A stretch of 64,000 bases of DNA from Macrosoma leucophasiata (lineage: Eukaryota > Arthropoda > Insecta > Lepidoptera > Hedylidae), in assembly GCA_036365455.1 (NCBI GenBank), contig JAWQUS010000008.1, forward strand, positions 18,831,501-18,895,500, in the 5' to 3' direction. The first letter of the stretch is position 1; every line of letters starts with the position of its first letter. Below, piece by piece: positions 38,401 to 41,515 of this stretch. The notes beneath the pieces are model-generated. The model saw only the letters and a list, made by a program, of their open reading frames with translations. It was not told where the DNA came from and did no database searches. Made by a program: the position numbers and the translations under genes.

Positions 38401-40048
38401 GACGACAGCAATGTTGATAGCCGGACGGCCCCGCCTATACATCTTACATTTCGTGTTGCAATTGTATAGCGTTAATTTTTGCGTGTACTATGTATAGTAC
38501 GCGCAAAACTTAAATGCGCCCGTGAAAGTTACCAAATTTCCAATTTTATGGTACAGAAGGAAAGCGAGGGGCGAAATGTGATTATAGTTCGATTTCAGCA
38601 GGTCAACATTGAAACTGTGTTAATCATTCGTTTGCAGGAAGTGCGGAGCAGTTGCGAGCCAACCATGTTCTCAGTCGAGAGACTGTTGCTCTCCATGGCC
38701 GGGGATCTGACGTTGCCACTCGTTGTATTGCGACAGGTGTACGACGATCTCTCCACTATTGTGCAAGAGGAAATAGAACATAGGATAGCCCTCAAGAACC
38801 GTGGATTGCATGTTAGTATTTATTTTACGATGTTATTAGTCGACGTTCTGGCGATTGCCGGCAACAATTTCTAAATTTAACACTGTTATAACTTTACCTT
38901 TACTATTTTTTTAAATTAACTTATAACTTTGGTAGATTCCACGGAGCAAAACTGTGATGAAAGGCAGCCGGCGTCCGGCAGGCACTTGGAACGGACGGCA
39001 TCAAGACGAATGTGAAGTGTGCCGCCACTCACTCTACTTCTCTAGGGTAAATATAGGATTTTCCTATTTCAATAACTATAAGTATTTAATTTGATTATCC
39101 TACGGTTTCAAAGTCCTTCGTTTTAAGCTGGTCTTTTCCCACTTTCATCTTTTTCCTCATCCACATTCCTAAGCCATTTTGTCAGTGTTAAGAAGAGGTA
39201 TTGGCTTCGTCTCCGTATACCTGTCATACTTGAGTACATGGGCGCATATAAAAAAGTGGCTGTAATTGAATTCAAGAAGAATAACCCGGAAAAATGTGGT
39301 TCAGGGATAGACTTTATTTTGATTTTGGAAAACATTGTACATATTGCAATCGTCGTAGATTACGAACAATTTACCAACTGCCACCTTCTACCTTCAAAAG
39401 ACAAAAGTTTAGGTGTTAATACCGGCTAAAATATGGCTGCCGCGGAATTGCTCTTAGTTCGATGCGATTTATTTAATCATAACAAACAGACTACGTAGGT
39501 ACGTGCGTTGCTTTCGACTTGAACAGGTTAATTGACGTAAGCAGAGAAGAGTAGGTACCTAATTGCGCGCGTGGCGTGTGGCGACGTTTGATAGTGGCCG
39601 GTGCGGGCCACAAGAAGCGAAAAATTACGATTTGTAGCGAATGGCATCCACCGGCGTCAACCGTGTACGGCGAGCCCATATAAAATGTATGAAAACTATA
39701 GGAAATATGCCAGTTGCGGCGTTTTGTGTTTGTGCCGGTGCCTCGTGTGCGGCGGTCTTAATTGTTCCAGTTGTTTCCATAAACTAAGTACAAGATCTAT
39801 TCCAGAATGATCAATATTTCAACATTTAGATATCCAATAACTACATTGTCATTTATGTACAGATGAATGGCGTACCGTCGAACAATTGCTCCGTGTGCCT
39901 GCCGCACGGATTGGTTATTATGGACGTAGCTGAGAGAAAAAAGCGACCTACTCCAAAAGCAGACGTCGAAATATTCTTCACTGACTCTGAATTAAAAGAA
40001 ATATTATCGAATTTGGAAAAACATCTAGTCAATATGAATACATCTTAA
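198..40048 (+). CDS. Jarid2: Jarid2, PRC2 cofactor with JmjN-ARID-JmjC domains (31-exon model)
   Basis: This entry spans the whole gene; the exons are listed separately. Joining 31 exons at GT-AG sites gives 4920 nt (1639 residues plus TAA) with every phase consistent. Domain order is an N-terminal PRC2-binding lysine motif (K14), a Lys-rich segment (about residues 120-185), a microexon-coded disordered region (220-584), a large exon with a CxxCxxC cluster (805-811), JmjN (about 994-1035), ARID (about 1065-1147), JmjC (about 1331-1483) and a Cys/His zinc-finger-like segment (1567-1593). Jarid2 proteins act in the nucleus. They help PRC2 bind nucleosomes and stimulate its H3K27 methylation, and they are regarded as catalytically dead demethylases. 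The identity is supported by strong collinear similarity to JARID2 from the JmjN to the C-terminus and by the N-terminal motif. KDM5 is excluded because PHD fingers are absent and the JmjC iron site is broken. The splice model is inferred from sequence only; isoforms are likely. Confidence 0.93.
218..695. other. Jarid2 intron 1, 5' part: nothing recognised
   Basis: AT-rich sequence without ORFs or known repeats. The rest of intron 1 holds the 5S-type SINE, a non-LTR fragment and an (ATT)n tract. 1870-2390 is again featureless. Confidence 0.6.
700..1290 (+). mobile_element. 5S-rRNA-derived SINE, copy 1, with (CTTCCT)n tail
   Basis: The head (about 755-835) reads like 5S rRNA around its internal control region: 'cgattaagcgatacaggtgt' then 'gacgggtgaccactagtgg'. 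The body ends 'gcccagcagtgggacgt', followed by a (TTCCTC)-rich tract. It is nearly the same, inverted, as 44610-45115. Confidence 0.7.
1350..1694 (+). mobile_element. Non-LTR retrotransposon ORF2 C-terminal fragment
   Basis: Frames read [17 protein letters not shown], then [17 protein letters not shown] and [11 protein letters not shown]. The 'KWRWAGH...GRP-x-RW-x-DD...W...EAYVQ' pattern is the end of ORF2 in several non-LTR clades. There are several frameshifts. An (ATT)n tract follows at about 1788-1850. Confidence 0.75.
2396..2574 (+). CDS. Jarid2: Jarid2 exon 2: EED/PRC2-binding lysine motif
   Basis: The acceptor is TTTACAG and the donor GTAAGT. It encodes residues 7-67. The sequence [11 protein letters not shown] (residues 7-17) matches the vertebrate JARID2 segment around K116. 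PRC2 methylates that lysine, and EED reads it to activate the enzyme. Here the lysine is K14, almost at the N-terminus. A basic RDERR stretch follows further on. The match in such a short region strongly supports the gene identity. Confidence 0.93.
2671..3085 (-). repeat. SINE-like repeat with tRNA-like T-arm
   Basis: The right end has 'cgggaatcgaacccaggaac', a T-arm/B-box-like motif in reverse. The interior phrase 'gattcgccggttatgttttt' recurs, diverged, near 7070. No ORF. Confidence 0.5.
3164..3622 (+). CDS. Jarid2: Jarid2 exon 3: lysine-rich segment
   Basis: Residues 67-220. The acceptor follows a long T tract (TTTAAG) and the donor is GTATGA after phase 1. A strongly basic block, with [11 protein letters not shown] and later KKKVFRK, could be a nuclear localisation signal or a nucleic-acid contact. 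A Ser-rich and a Pro/Thr-rich tail follow. No known domain is visible. Confidence 0.9.
3655..3845 (-). repeat. Non-LTR retrotransposon 3' fragment
   Basis: It carries the 'cttacggggtaggcagagt' phrase and flanks shared with 4261, 15990 and 48150. It contains the palindrome at 3807-3842. Confidence 0.65.
3807..3842. repeat. Perfect palindrome, 16-bp arms, 4-nt spacer
   Basis: Arms TGACAAAACACAAGGT and the inverse around TAAC. Confidence 0.9.
3859..4124 (-). repeat. Repeat A (290-bp poly-A-tailed family), copy 1
   Basis: This is the family defined by the 28231 copy. In sense orientation it begins 'ttactggtggtagagc', contains 'ccttaggcctcaggagtggt' and 'ctataggctgcagtcatcac', and ends in a poly-A tract. 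Confidence 0.8.
4244..4385 (-). repeat. Non-LTR retrotransposon 3' fragment
   Basis: 'ccctaacggggtaggcaga' is followed by 'tcgtctaccttcatcatt', nearly identical to the fragment at 48128. Confidence 0.7.
4791..4847 (+). CDS. Jarid2: Jarid2 microexon E4 (57 nt)
   Basis: Residues 220-239, phase 1-1, after TTTTTTCAG and before GTACAG. It encodes [19 protein letters not shown]. This resembles E6 ([14 protein letters not shown]), so the two are probably duplicates. It is basic and likely disordered. Confidence 0.85.
4967..5140 (+). repeat. Repeat A, copy 2 (internally deleted)
   Basis: It has the 'cattacctataatatacttg' and 'gctgcagtcatcacttat' blocks; the middle is missing. Confidence 0.7.
5409..5515 (+). 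repeat. Lone arm related to the 16655-18709 element
   Basis: 'ggatcccactgcatgcagaa', 'ttcgttcatccaaatatgc' and 'tataatctagaaaacatata' match the element arms in order. No partner arm is seen nearby. Confidence 0.55.
5630..5945 (+). repeat. Dispersed repeat E, copy 1
   Basis: 'tgattgatgtctgtgtaata' followed by 'taagcgtttgtatgg' is shared with 9245-9450 (inverted) and 51430-51530. No coding signal. Confidence 0.6.
6180..6215 (+). CDS. Jarid2: Jarid2 microexon E5 (36 nt)
   Basis: Residues 239-251, phase 1-1, after CTTTTTTAG and before GTGAGT. It encodes [12 protein letters not shown]. This is the shortest exon of the array. The short length leaves a small chance that it is a splice-site coincidence, but phase, frame and both sites agree. 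Confidence 0.75.
6216..6848. other. Jarid2 intron 5: nothing recognised
   Basis: AT-rich, with a short (TA)n at about 6700. No exon or repeat could be supported. Confidence 0.6.
6849..6899 (+). CDS. Jarid2: Jarid2 microexon E6 (51 nt)
   Basis: Residues 251-268, phase 1-1, after ATTACAG and before GTAAGA. It encodes [17 protein letters not shown]. It shares the E-x2-LR-x-KRS core with E4, and the DNA is similar around CTTCG and AAACGGTCT. Confidence 0.85.
7010..7160 (-). repeat. Diverged fragment of the 2671-3085 repeat
   Basis: 'cacgattcgccaattacatt' and 'gtgacgaacctattgac' correspond to the 2870-2935 part of the other copy. Confidence 0.4.
7384..7572 (-). repeat. Repeat A, copy 3 (partial)
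   Basis: It has 'gatgactgcagtctatacac' and 'ctgagaccttagttcttatg'; it lacks the 5' part. Confidence 0.7.
7733..8078 (-). mobile_element. tRNA-like SINE family, copy 1
   Basis: On the minus strand, 7900-7827 folds like a tRNA end: ACTTCGG pairs with CCGAAGT, A-box-like TAGCTCAGTTGG, B-box-like AAGTTCAAGTC. The anticodon arm does not pair properly, so it is not a functional tRNA. A partial second copy of the body lies at 7733-7815. Confidence 0.65.
8080..9240. other. Jarid2 intron 6, 3' part: mostly unrecognised
   Basis: It contains the palindrome at 8517-8559, a decayed retroposon end near 8920-8990 ('accgagtacattaggcggac') and a 'ccccggcttcgcccgggcg' fragment at about 9110. No gene. Confidence 0.5.
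8517..8559. repeat. Perfect palindrome, 18-bp arms, 7-nt spacer
   Basis: Arms AATACCGAAATAAATATT and the inverse. Jarid2 intron 6. Confidence 0.9.
9245..9450 (-). repeat. Dispersed repeat E, copy 2
   Basis: Inverse of copy 1, with 'ccatacaaacgcttaattt' and 'gtgcgtagcacgtag'. Confidence 0.6.
9679..9729 (+). CDS. Jarid2: Jarid2 microexon E7 (51 nt)
   Basis: Residues 268-285, phase 1-1, after CTTTTCAG and before GTGAGT. It encodes [17 protein letters not shown], a short basic module. No clear sister exon is seen. Confidence 0.82.
9820..9885 (+). CDS. Jarid2: Jarid2 microexon E8 (66 nt)
   Basis: Residues 285-307, phase 1-1, after CTTCTTACAG and before GTAAGT. The 22-residue product contains [14 protein letters not shown]. 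It lies only 90 nt after E7, so the intervening intron is unusually short. Confidence 0.82.
9990..10080 (+). repeat. (ACC/GCC)-rich minisatellite, part 1
   Basis: 'acgccaccaaagccaccaat' and similar phrases form a degenerate 9-bp unit. The same unit reappears at 10850. Confidence 0.65.
10850..11166 (+). repeat. (ACC/GCC)-rich minisatellite, part 2
   Basis: Degenerate ACC triplets resolve into near-perfect 9-bp units (gacaccaat, gccaccaac) at 11100-11166. The open frame here is Thr/Pro/Asn-rich and reflects the repeat. It is not counted as a gene. Confidence 0.8.
11185..11615 (+). mobile_element. tRNA-like SINE family, copy 2 plus inverted fragment
   Basis: The tRNA-like core is at 11475-11543 (plus strand, TAGCTCAGTTGG present). 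A reversed piece of the same core lies at 11190-11250. Both are followed by 'atttcacaagcatgtgttaa'. Confidence 0.65.
11858..12230 (+). mobile_element. 5S-rRNA-derived SINE, copy 2
   Basis: This is the best-preserved 5S-like head: 'cggttaagcactacgggcgc' followed by 'ggtcgggtagtgtgatgggt' and 'gaccgctagtgg'. In 5S rRNA this segment is the A-box/IE/C-box promoter. The body ends 'cccagcagtgggacgtat', and the tail is (ATT)n. It stops just before the duplicated intron block upstream of Jarid2 exon E9. Confidence 0.75.
12277..12363 (+). CDS. Jarid2: Jarid2 microexon E9 (87 nt)
   Basis: Residues 307-336, phase 1-1, after ATTACAG. It encodes NTVSEIITV, a (PE)n run, and VNQTIEET. It is a close paralogue of E10. 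The donor is a tandem GTAAGTAAGT. The site at 12364 keeps the frame; use of the site four bases upstream would shift it. Confidence 0.88.
12427..13940 (-). mobile_element. Penelope-like retroelement remnant with GIY-YIG motif
   Basis: On the minus strand, scrambled frames read N to [13 protein letters not shown] (degenerate '[10 protein letters not shown]'), a VDDTFTI catalytic core near 13500, [20 protein letters not shown] with [15 protein letters not shown] (13041-13496), [20 protein letters not shown] (GIY-YIG endonuclease, about 12910-12972), and [19 protein letters not shown] (12469-12789). This is the RT to GIY-YIG order of Penelope-like elements. The middle of the RT is deleted and there are frameshifts, so it is dead. 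Inverted copies of about 62 bp bound it (12427-12490 and 13878-13940). It sits between the duplicated Jarid2 exons E9 and E10. Confidence 0.85.
13977..14041 (+). repeat. Retroposon end shared with 63941-64000
   Basis: 'ataattaggctcctggagag' and 'cttttacatcgtcattttt' recur inverted at the right edge of the window. Confidence 0.6.
14224..14304 (+). CDS. Jarid2: Jarid2 microexon E10 (81 nt), duplicate of E9
   Basis: Residues 336-363, phase 1-1, after TTTTTTTTCAG and before GTGAGT. It encodes [19 protein letters not shown], then NQKIEETE. It differs from E9 mainly by a shorter PE run. The similarity continues about 42 nt into the upstream intron (from 14180, matching 12235), so exon and intron were copied together. 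Confidence 0.9.
14816..15420. other. GC-rich intronic segment
   Basis: This segment of Jarid2 intron 10 is clearly richer in G+C and CpG than the surrounding DNA ('tgcccgccgcggtggtgg', 'tgcgggtgaccgcggccag'). It has no convincing ORF or exon. It could be a mobile element or a regulatory region. Confidence 0.4.
15139..15226. repeat. Short inverted-repeat element
   Basis: GAGTGCCTAGT at 15139 pairs with ACTAGGCACTC at 15216-15226, extended by GATTT/AAATC. It lies within a GC-rich patch. Confidence 0.55.
15829..15888 (+). CDS. Jarid2: Jarid2 microexon E11 (60 nt)
   Basis: Residues 363-383, phase 1-1, after ATTTTCAG and before GTAAGG. It encodes [20 protein letters not shown]. The PEPDPSPL core recalls the proline part of E9 and E10, suggesting an older copy of the same module. 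Confidence 0.85.
15966..16150 (-). repeat. Non-LTR retrotransposon 3' fragment
   Basis: Same tail family as the 48128 fragment, more diverged ('ctttgcggggtgggcagag'). Confidence 0.65.
16279..16565 (-). repeat. Repeat A, copy 4 (full length)
   Basis: All blocks are present, from the poly-T at 16279 to 'taccaccagtaaaa'. Confidence 0.8.
17372..17656 (-). CDS. Candidate intronic antisense ORF, 94 residues, C-terminal transmembrane segment
   Basis: The reading frame is intact from ATG (17656) to TAA. The N-terminal half is polar and acidic (NNENDDD). Residues about 57-85 form one long hydrophobic segment ([19 protein letters not shown]), followed by a short basic tail, as in a tail-anchored membrane protein. 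About 110-150 nt past the stop the minus strand has AATAAA-type signals. A CAGTG initiator-like motif occurs near 17780. No family is recognised. It lies between the inverted arms of the 16655-18709 element. It could be element cargo, a small nested gene or a chance ORF. Confidence 0.35.
   Translation of the reverse strand: MRETGSISDTEFNTNAIENNENDDDPFMLALVRFDHVSESAKGTKYGRCLQPYHLNFLPLIAVCCAFVAVFAINFIFFTSLFYYCKIMNNRCLL
18282..18621. mobile_element. hAT-type MITE with perfect 8-bp target duplication
   Basis: It starts CAGAGGTTCCCAAA and ends with the inverse of CAGTGATTCCCAAA, classic hAT termini. The duplicated target CTCTAGAT is present at 18274-18281 and 18622-18629. The interior repeats 'gacccc' and 'tggacc' phrases and has no ORF of note. 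It is nested in the arm of the 16655-18709 element, so it is the younger insertion. Confidence 0.85.
19260..19405. mobile_element. 146-bp MITE with inverted ends
   Basis: It begins CCCCTTTATTCATAAACGT and ends with nearly the exact inverse (ACGTTTATGAATAAGGGGG), with TA-rich flanks. Intron of Jarid2. Confidence 0.7.
19760..19819 (+). CDS. Jarid2: Jarid2 microexon E12 (60 nt)
   Basis: Residues 383-403, phase 1-1, after TTAATTTAG and before GTGAGT. It encodes [20 protein letters not shown]. It is a clear paralogue of E17 (MGQQN and LQG shared, both ending in Trp). Confidence 0.88.
19980..20400 (+). promoter_or_regulatory. TATA-containing promoter-like segment or solo LTR
   Basis: TATAAAA lies at 20191-20197, with a TTCACAG start-like motif about 30 nt on. 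AATAAAA follows at about 20322 and another AATAAAA near 20370. A promoter followed by poly-A signals within 200 nt suits an LTR. An internal Jarid2 promoter before exon E13 is the other reading. Confidence 0.25.
20625..20702 (+). CDS. Jarid2: Jarid2 microexon E13 (78 nt)
   Basis: Residues 403-429, phase 1-1, after ATGTTTCAG and before GTAAGT. It contains [20 protein letters not shown]. No sister exon is recognised. Confidence 0.82.
21231..21290 (+). CDS. Jarid2: Jarid2 microexon E14 (60 nt)
   Basis: Residues 429-449, phase 1-1, after TTGTTTTAG and before GTATGT. It encodes [20 protein letters not shown]. The LQ-x(2-3)-TSW ending and the 60-nt length place it in the Trp-ending family with E12 and E17. 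Confidence 0.85.
21382..21462 (+). CDS. Jarid2: Jarid2 microexon E15 (81 nt)
   Basis: Residues 449-476, phase 1-1, after TTTTTTAG and before GTAAGT. It is Pro- and Tyr-rich ([20 protein letters not shown]). Only 91 nt separate it from E14. Confidence 0.85.
22027..22101 (+). CDS. Jarid2: Jarid2 microexon E16 (75 nt)
   Basis: Residues 476-501, phase 1-1, after ATTTTCAG and before GTAAGT. It contains [20 protein letters not shown]. It is more hydrophobic than its neighbours. No sister exon is recognised. Confidence 0.83.
22564..22857 (-). repeat. Repeat A, copy 5 (full length)
   Basis: All family blocks are present in reverse. It lies in Jarid2 intron 16. Confidence 0.8.
23153..23212 (+). CDS. 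Jarid2: Jarid2 microexon E17 (60 nt), paralogue of E12
   Basis: Residues 501-521, phase 1-1, after TAACTTTAG and before GTAAGT. It encodes [20 protein letters not shown]. Length, phase and sequence match E12, although four other exons lie between them. Confidence 0.88.
23470..23762 (-). repeat. Repeat A, copy 6 (full length)
   Basis: All blocks are present in reverse. It is followed directly by a 55-bp segment that recurs at 24293. Confidence 0.8.
24110..24166 (+). CDS. Jarid2: Jarid2 microexon E18 (57 nt)
   Basis: Residues 521-540, phase 1-1, after TTGTTTCAG and before GTGAGT. It encodes [19 protein letters not shown]. It ends in Trp like E12, E14, E17 and E20. Confidence 0.83.
24510..24575 (+). 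CDS. Jarid2: Jarid2 microexon E19 (66 nt)
   Basis: Residues 540-562, phase 1-1, after ATTACAG and before GTAAGG. It encodes [22 protein letters not shown]. It is a close copy of E20 (shared AEGSVLTA). Confidence 0.87.
24871..24936 (+). CDS. Jarid2: Jarid2 microexon E20 (66 nt), duplicate of E19
   Basis: Residues 562-584, phase 1-1, after CCTTGCAG and before GTAAGT. It encodes [19 protein letters not shown], then APW. It is a tandem duplicate of E19 with the same length, and is the last exon of the array. Confidence 0.88.
25028..26289 (+). CDS. Jarid2: Jarid2 exon 21: large linker exon up to JmjN
   Basis: Residues 584-1004. The acceptor is TTTTAG and the donor GTTTGT, phase 0. Most of the exon is Ser/Thr/Asn-rich and probably disordered. 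A basic [11 protein letters not shown] block and a Cys cluster C805-x2-C808-x2-C811 (CYKCRHCG) stand out. The exon ends with FYPTAEEFM, the first strand of the JmjN domain, which continues in exon 22. Confidence 0.95.
26568..26807 (+). CDS. Jarid2: Jarid2 exon 22: JmjN domain and start of ARID
   Basis: Residues 1005-1084. It opens with [20 protein letters not shown], which completes the JmjN domain and matches the JARID2 pattern F-x-DPL-x-Y-I-E. It then runs through [13 protein letters not shown], the first helix of the ARID. Phase 0 on both sides; donor GTAACT. Confidence 0.95.
26808..27357. other. Jarid2 intron 22: nothing recognised
   Basis: 550 nt, AT-rich, no repeat or ORF supported. 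27554-28230 (start of intron 23) is similarly plain. Confidence 0.6.
27358..27553 (+). CDS. Jarid2: Jarid2 exon 23: ARID domain
   Basis: Residues 1085-1150. [20 protein letters not shown] and [11 protein letters not shown] are the core ARID helices, followed by [10 protein letters not shown], the last helix. ARID is the AT-rich DNA-binding module found in JARID2 and KDM5. The acceptor is TTTTTAG and the donor GTAAGT, phase 1. Confidence 0.96.
28231..28525 (+). repeat. Repeat A, copy 7 (full length, reference copy)
   Basis: It starts TTTACTGGTGGTAGAGC and ends in an A tract. It has 'ttccggtcaggtggtaatgt' in the middle. There is no ORF. The poly-A tail and lack of TIRs suggest a retroposed SINE or LINE 3' fragment. 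The start of the element has a weak A-box look. Confidence 0.8.
28635..28727 (+). CDS. Jarid2: Jarid2 exon 24: post-ARID linker
   Basis: Residues 1150-1181, with [16 protein letters not shown], a basic helix after the ARID. Phase 1-1; acceptor TCCATAG and donor GTATGC. It lies alone between two repeat-filled introns. Confidence 0.85.
29040..29391 (-). mobile_element. tRNA-derived SINE (second type)
   Basis: On the minus strand the head, 29390-29320, has a perfect 7-bp acceptor stem (TCCCGGT/ACCGGGA) and a perfect 5-bp T stem with TTCGATC, but no proper anticodon stem. The body runs left to an (AATA)n-rich end and 'tatgctggttgaagaacaac'. A perfect 32-bp palindrome abuts the head. Confidence 0.6.
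29396..29427. repeat. Perfect 32-bp palindrome, no spacer
   Basis: AACTCATGATGTTGTA followed directly by its inverse. It adjoins the tRNA-like head of the SINE at 29040-29391. Confidence 0.95.
29938..30542. mobile_element. TIR element with nested retroposon
   Basis: The left end 'gggccatccattattcacgt' and the right end, inverted 'ggtgtcgtctattaatcacg', are similar. Both arms are followed by C-rich 'ccccctccccc' stretches. A non-LTR 3' fragment lies inside at about 30150-30335. Confidence 0.55.
30150..30335 (+). repeat. Non-LTR 3' tail ('gctcgcggcttcgcccgcg')
   Basis: 'gttgctcgcggcttcgcccg' and 'aaatcggttcagtcgtttg' are typical of a short lepidopteran retroposon tail. A related, reversed copy is at 43430-43610, and decayed ones are near 9100 and 46275. 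Confidence 0.55.
30585..30875 (-). mobile_element. tRNA-like SINE family, copy 3
   Basis: The reversed tRNA-like core at 30647-30713 has a short gap in the A-box region. Flanks 'tcgcattaacacatgcttgt' and 'gcccttatggtggcag'-like sequence match copy 2. Confidence 0.65.
30876..32359. other. Jarid2 intron 24, central part
   Basis: This is mostly plain AT-rich DNA. 31683-31880 has a 65-codon frame with a signal-peptide-like start, merging into a G-rich 'cgaagcgtcgggggcgtgg' tail and a poly-T. It looks like a retroposon end. No gene is called. Confidence 0.45.
32360..32449 (+). repeat. (AC)45 microsatellite
   Basis: Ninety nucleotides of uninterrupted AC, then 'gcccacacgcccacacgt'. Jarid2 intron 24. 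Likely length-variable. Confidence 0.97.
32801..33088 (+). repeat. Repeat A, copy 8 (full length)
   Basis: Very close to the 28231 copy. Confidence 0.8.
33495..33739 (+). CDS. Jarid2: Jarid2 exon 25: acidic linker before JmjC
   Basis: Residues 1181-1262. It contains an acidic run, [13 protein letters not shown], and the segment [12 protein letters not shown]. The latter aligns with the JARID2 stretch just before the JmjC. Acceptor TTTTTAG, donor GTAGAA, phase 0. Confidence 0.92.
33997..34050. repeat. Perfect palindrome, 25-bp arms, 4-nt spacer
   Basis: The arms start ACTGAAGTCCTTTTGATC. The spacer is AGAA. It lies in intron 25 of Jarid2, about 260 nt after exon 25. Confidence 0.95.
34570..34773 (+). 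CDS. Jarid2: Jarid2 exon 26: pre-JmjC region
   Basis: Residues 1263-1330. [20 protein letters not shown] and [12 protein letters not shown] correspond to the JARID2 'EYWRLVEE...VDTNTHGSGF' region that precedes the JmjC fold. It ends at NPWNLK-like HPWNLK, a conserved point. Phase 0-0, donor GTAAAC. Confidence 0.95.
35256..35541 (+). repeat. Repeat A, copy 9 (full length)
   Basis: It ends about 30 nt before the acceptor of Jarid2 exon 27. Its A tract therefore sits beside the JmjC splice site. Confidence 0.8.
35575..35741 (+). CDS. Jarid2: Jarid2 exon 27: JmjC domain, first half
   Basis: Residues 1331-1386. [20 protein letters not shown] leads into [16 protein letters not shown]. At the iron site, H1366 and D1368 occupy the first two ligand positions (H-x-D/E). 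K1384 sits at the 2-oxoglutarate lysine position. The donor GTATGA splits the Trp codon (phase 2). A 5S-type SINE begins about 50 nt downstream. Confidence 0.95.
35788..36150 (+). mobile_element. 5S-rRNA-derived SINE, copy 3
   Basis: Same family: 'gcgcgcatgtccctgcggct' start, 'gggtgaccgctagtggca', and the tail 'gcccagcagtgggacgta'. It begins about 45 nt after the donor of Jarid2 exon 27. Confidence 0.72.
36188..36447 (+). repeat. Repeat A, copy 10 (strongly diverged)
   Basis: Only scattered blocks match ('gggggtagagttcattacct', the poly-A end). It lies just before Jarid2 exon 28. Confidence 0.5.
36499..36790 (+). CDS. Jarid2: Jarid2 exon 28: JmjC domain, second half
   Basis: Residues 1386-1483. 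[26 protein letters not shown] and [20 protein letters not shown] give the rest of the JmjC barrel. The position of the third iron ligand (His in active KDM5 enzymes, AYH) is S1454 (AYS). Demethylase chemistry is therefore not expected. Acceptor TTTTTAG, donor GTAAGT, phase 0. Confidence 0.96.
37059..38130 (+). repeat. Repeat A, copy 11, split by an insertion of about 0.8 kb
   Basis: The first half is at 37059-37182 and the second at 38010-38130, where 'ctcaggggtggcaacgcatc' resumes. The DNA between is unrelated to the family. Confidence 0.7.
37183..38009. mobile_element. Insertion inside repeat A, with possible TIR sub-element
   Basis: 'ctaacgtgaccattttatcg' near 37611 and the inverse 'tttggtcacgttactaataa' near 37947 are similar termini. 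A 350-bp MITE-like unit may therefore end this insertion. The part at 37200-37600 is GC-richer and unrecognised. Confidence 0.4.
38638..38811 (+). CDS. Jarid2: Jarid2 exon 29: helical post-JmjC segment
   Basis: Residues 1484-1541. [18 protein letters not shown] aligns with the JARID2 'PFSMEKLLYQIA' segment, and [15 protein letters not shown] with its 'RQRRQLFEAGLH'. Phase 0-0; acceptor TTTGCAG and donor GTTAGT. Confidence 0.93.
38936..39046 (+). CDS. Jarid2: Jarid2 exon 30: zinc finger, first half
   Basis: Residues 1542-1578. [14 protein letters not shown] places C1567 and C1570 at the first metal-ligand pair of the JARID2 finger. The Cys that normally follows (HLC) is Leu here. A basic [14 protein letters not shown] stretch precedes. 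Phase 0-0, donor GTAAAT. Confidence 0.9.
39863..40048 (+). CDS. Jarid2: Jarid2 exon 31: zinc finger end and C-terminus
   Basis: Residues 1579-1639 and the TAA at 40046-40048. [10 protein letters not shown] supplies C1587, C1590 and H1593 of the finger. The protein ends in a charged helix ([19 protein letters not shown]), like the C-terminal helix of JARID2. Acceptor GTACAG. Confidence 0.92.
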   Translation: MNGVPSNNCSVCLPHGLVIMDVAERKKRPTPKADVEIFFTDSELKEILSNLEKHLVNMNTS

Positions 40049-40470
40049 GTGCAAATATATATATTTGTAGTGAAGGTCTAGCAGCGGTTGTATTTTTGGA
40101 CGGAGACAATAGGATACTTGATTGTGTAATCACATTAATCGATTCTTAATGTCGAAATTAAGTTCCGAAACAGTTGTGCTATAGCACTTTGTGACTGATG
40201 ATATTCATTAAATATTAGTAATGTAAAATTCTATATAAAAAGGCGAATTGCACTTGTATTTGTGTTTTTATAGACATGTGTTTGATATACATTTTTCATC
40301 CGTATTAAGTATCCAACTGTAATGATCCTTTGATAAATGCACATCTTTCTAGGAACCCAAAACTTATTATAATGTAATATTTTGTTTATTGAAACAAAAG
40401 TACACAGTCGTGCAGATTACGCATATTTATCGATTACGACCTGAAATAAAAAGACAATTTTGTTACTTCA
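40049..40470 (+). other. Jarid2 3' UTR (predicted)
   Basis: This is AT-rich sequence after the stop codon, free of recognised repeats. A canonical AATAAA lies at 40445-40450, so cleavage would fall near 40465. Repeat-derived DNA resumes after about 40630. The end point is inferred, not observed. Confidence 0.5.
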
Positions 40471-40629
40471 CATTTCTAAAACAGGCAAAATGAAGTTCGT
40501 TTTTGTAAATACGCATAGGTTTTTTTAATATTTAACTAATAACTAACTACCGCCCACGGCTGTGCACGCGTGGCCTATGTGTTATTTTGATGTACAAGCT
40601 ATATAACTATAAAGTTTCAACTAAATCTG

Positions 40630-40680
40630 TTCACCTAATTCAACTAATTCTGTTCTGTTTCTGTACATATACTCATCCAT

Positions 40681-40714
<34 letters not shown>

Positions 40715-41235
40715 TTTTTTTCCTTCAATTTCTCCATATTTTCTTACCTTTTAAACCTTCCCTGGACTTCCAAAAATAATTCAAAACCAAAATTAGCCAA
40801 ATCGGTCTAGCCGTTCTCGAGTTTTAGCGAGACTAACGAACAGTAATTGATTTTTATATATATAGACTAGCTGACCCGGCAAACTTCGTATTGCCTCAGA
40901 ATGAAATAATGTGTCAAAGGTTTGATAGATACGGACTATTTGTATGGAAAAATACTGTGGTTTTTACTATTTCCCTTAATTTCTTCATATTTTCTTACCT
41001 TTTAAACCTTCCTTGGACTTCCAAAAATCATTCAAGACCATAATTAGCTAAATCGGTCCAGCCGTTCGCGAGTTTTAGCGAGACTAACGAACACCAATAG
41101 ATTTTTATATATAAGGCTAGGTGACCCGGCAAACTTCGTATTGCCTCAGAATGATATAATGTGTCAAAGGTTTGATAGATACGGACTATTTGTATGGAAA
41201 AAAAAGCTAACGAACAGCAATTGATTTTTATATAT
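40630..41235 (-). repeat. Tandem non-LTR 3' tails
   Basis: Three imperfect units share 'ttaccttttaaaccttccct' and 'ctgacccggcaaacttcgta'. Starts recur near 40862 and 41112. A CA/TA microsatellite lies at 40680-40713. A reversed unit is at 62175-62445. Confidence 0.65.
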
Positions 41236-41239
41236 ATAG

Positions 41240-41515
41240 ATTAAAGAAAAAACGGAAAGAAAAATTTGACTTCGAAACGGAAAGAAAAATTTGACTTCGG
41301 GCAGGAATTGAATCTGCGACCTCAGGATAACCAGTACAGCCGCTTTACCACTAAGCTACCGAAGTCCCACACCGATGCGTCAAATTTTACTTTCCCATTT
41401 TGATTTTTTAACCGGTTAAAAAGTCAGATCGATCGCAGGTTCGATTCCTGCCCGAAGTCAAATTTTTCTTTCCGTTTTATCTTTAATTTCTTAAGTTCAC
41501 TTGCATGTGTTATTG
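41240..41515. mobile_element. tRNA-like SINE family, copy 4, foldback arrangement
   Basis: A reversed core (41278-41366) and a forward half-core (about 41432-41462) face each other. They share 'cgggcaggaattgaatctg' and its inverse. A short 'aaacggaaagaaaaatttga' segment is repeated twice at the left edge. Confidence 0.6.
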
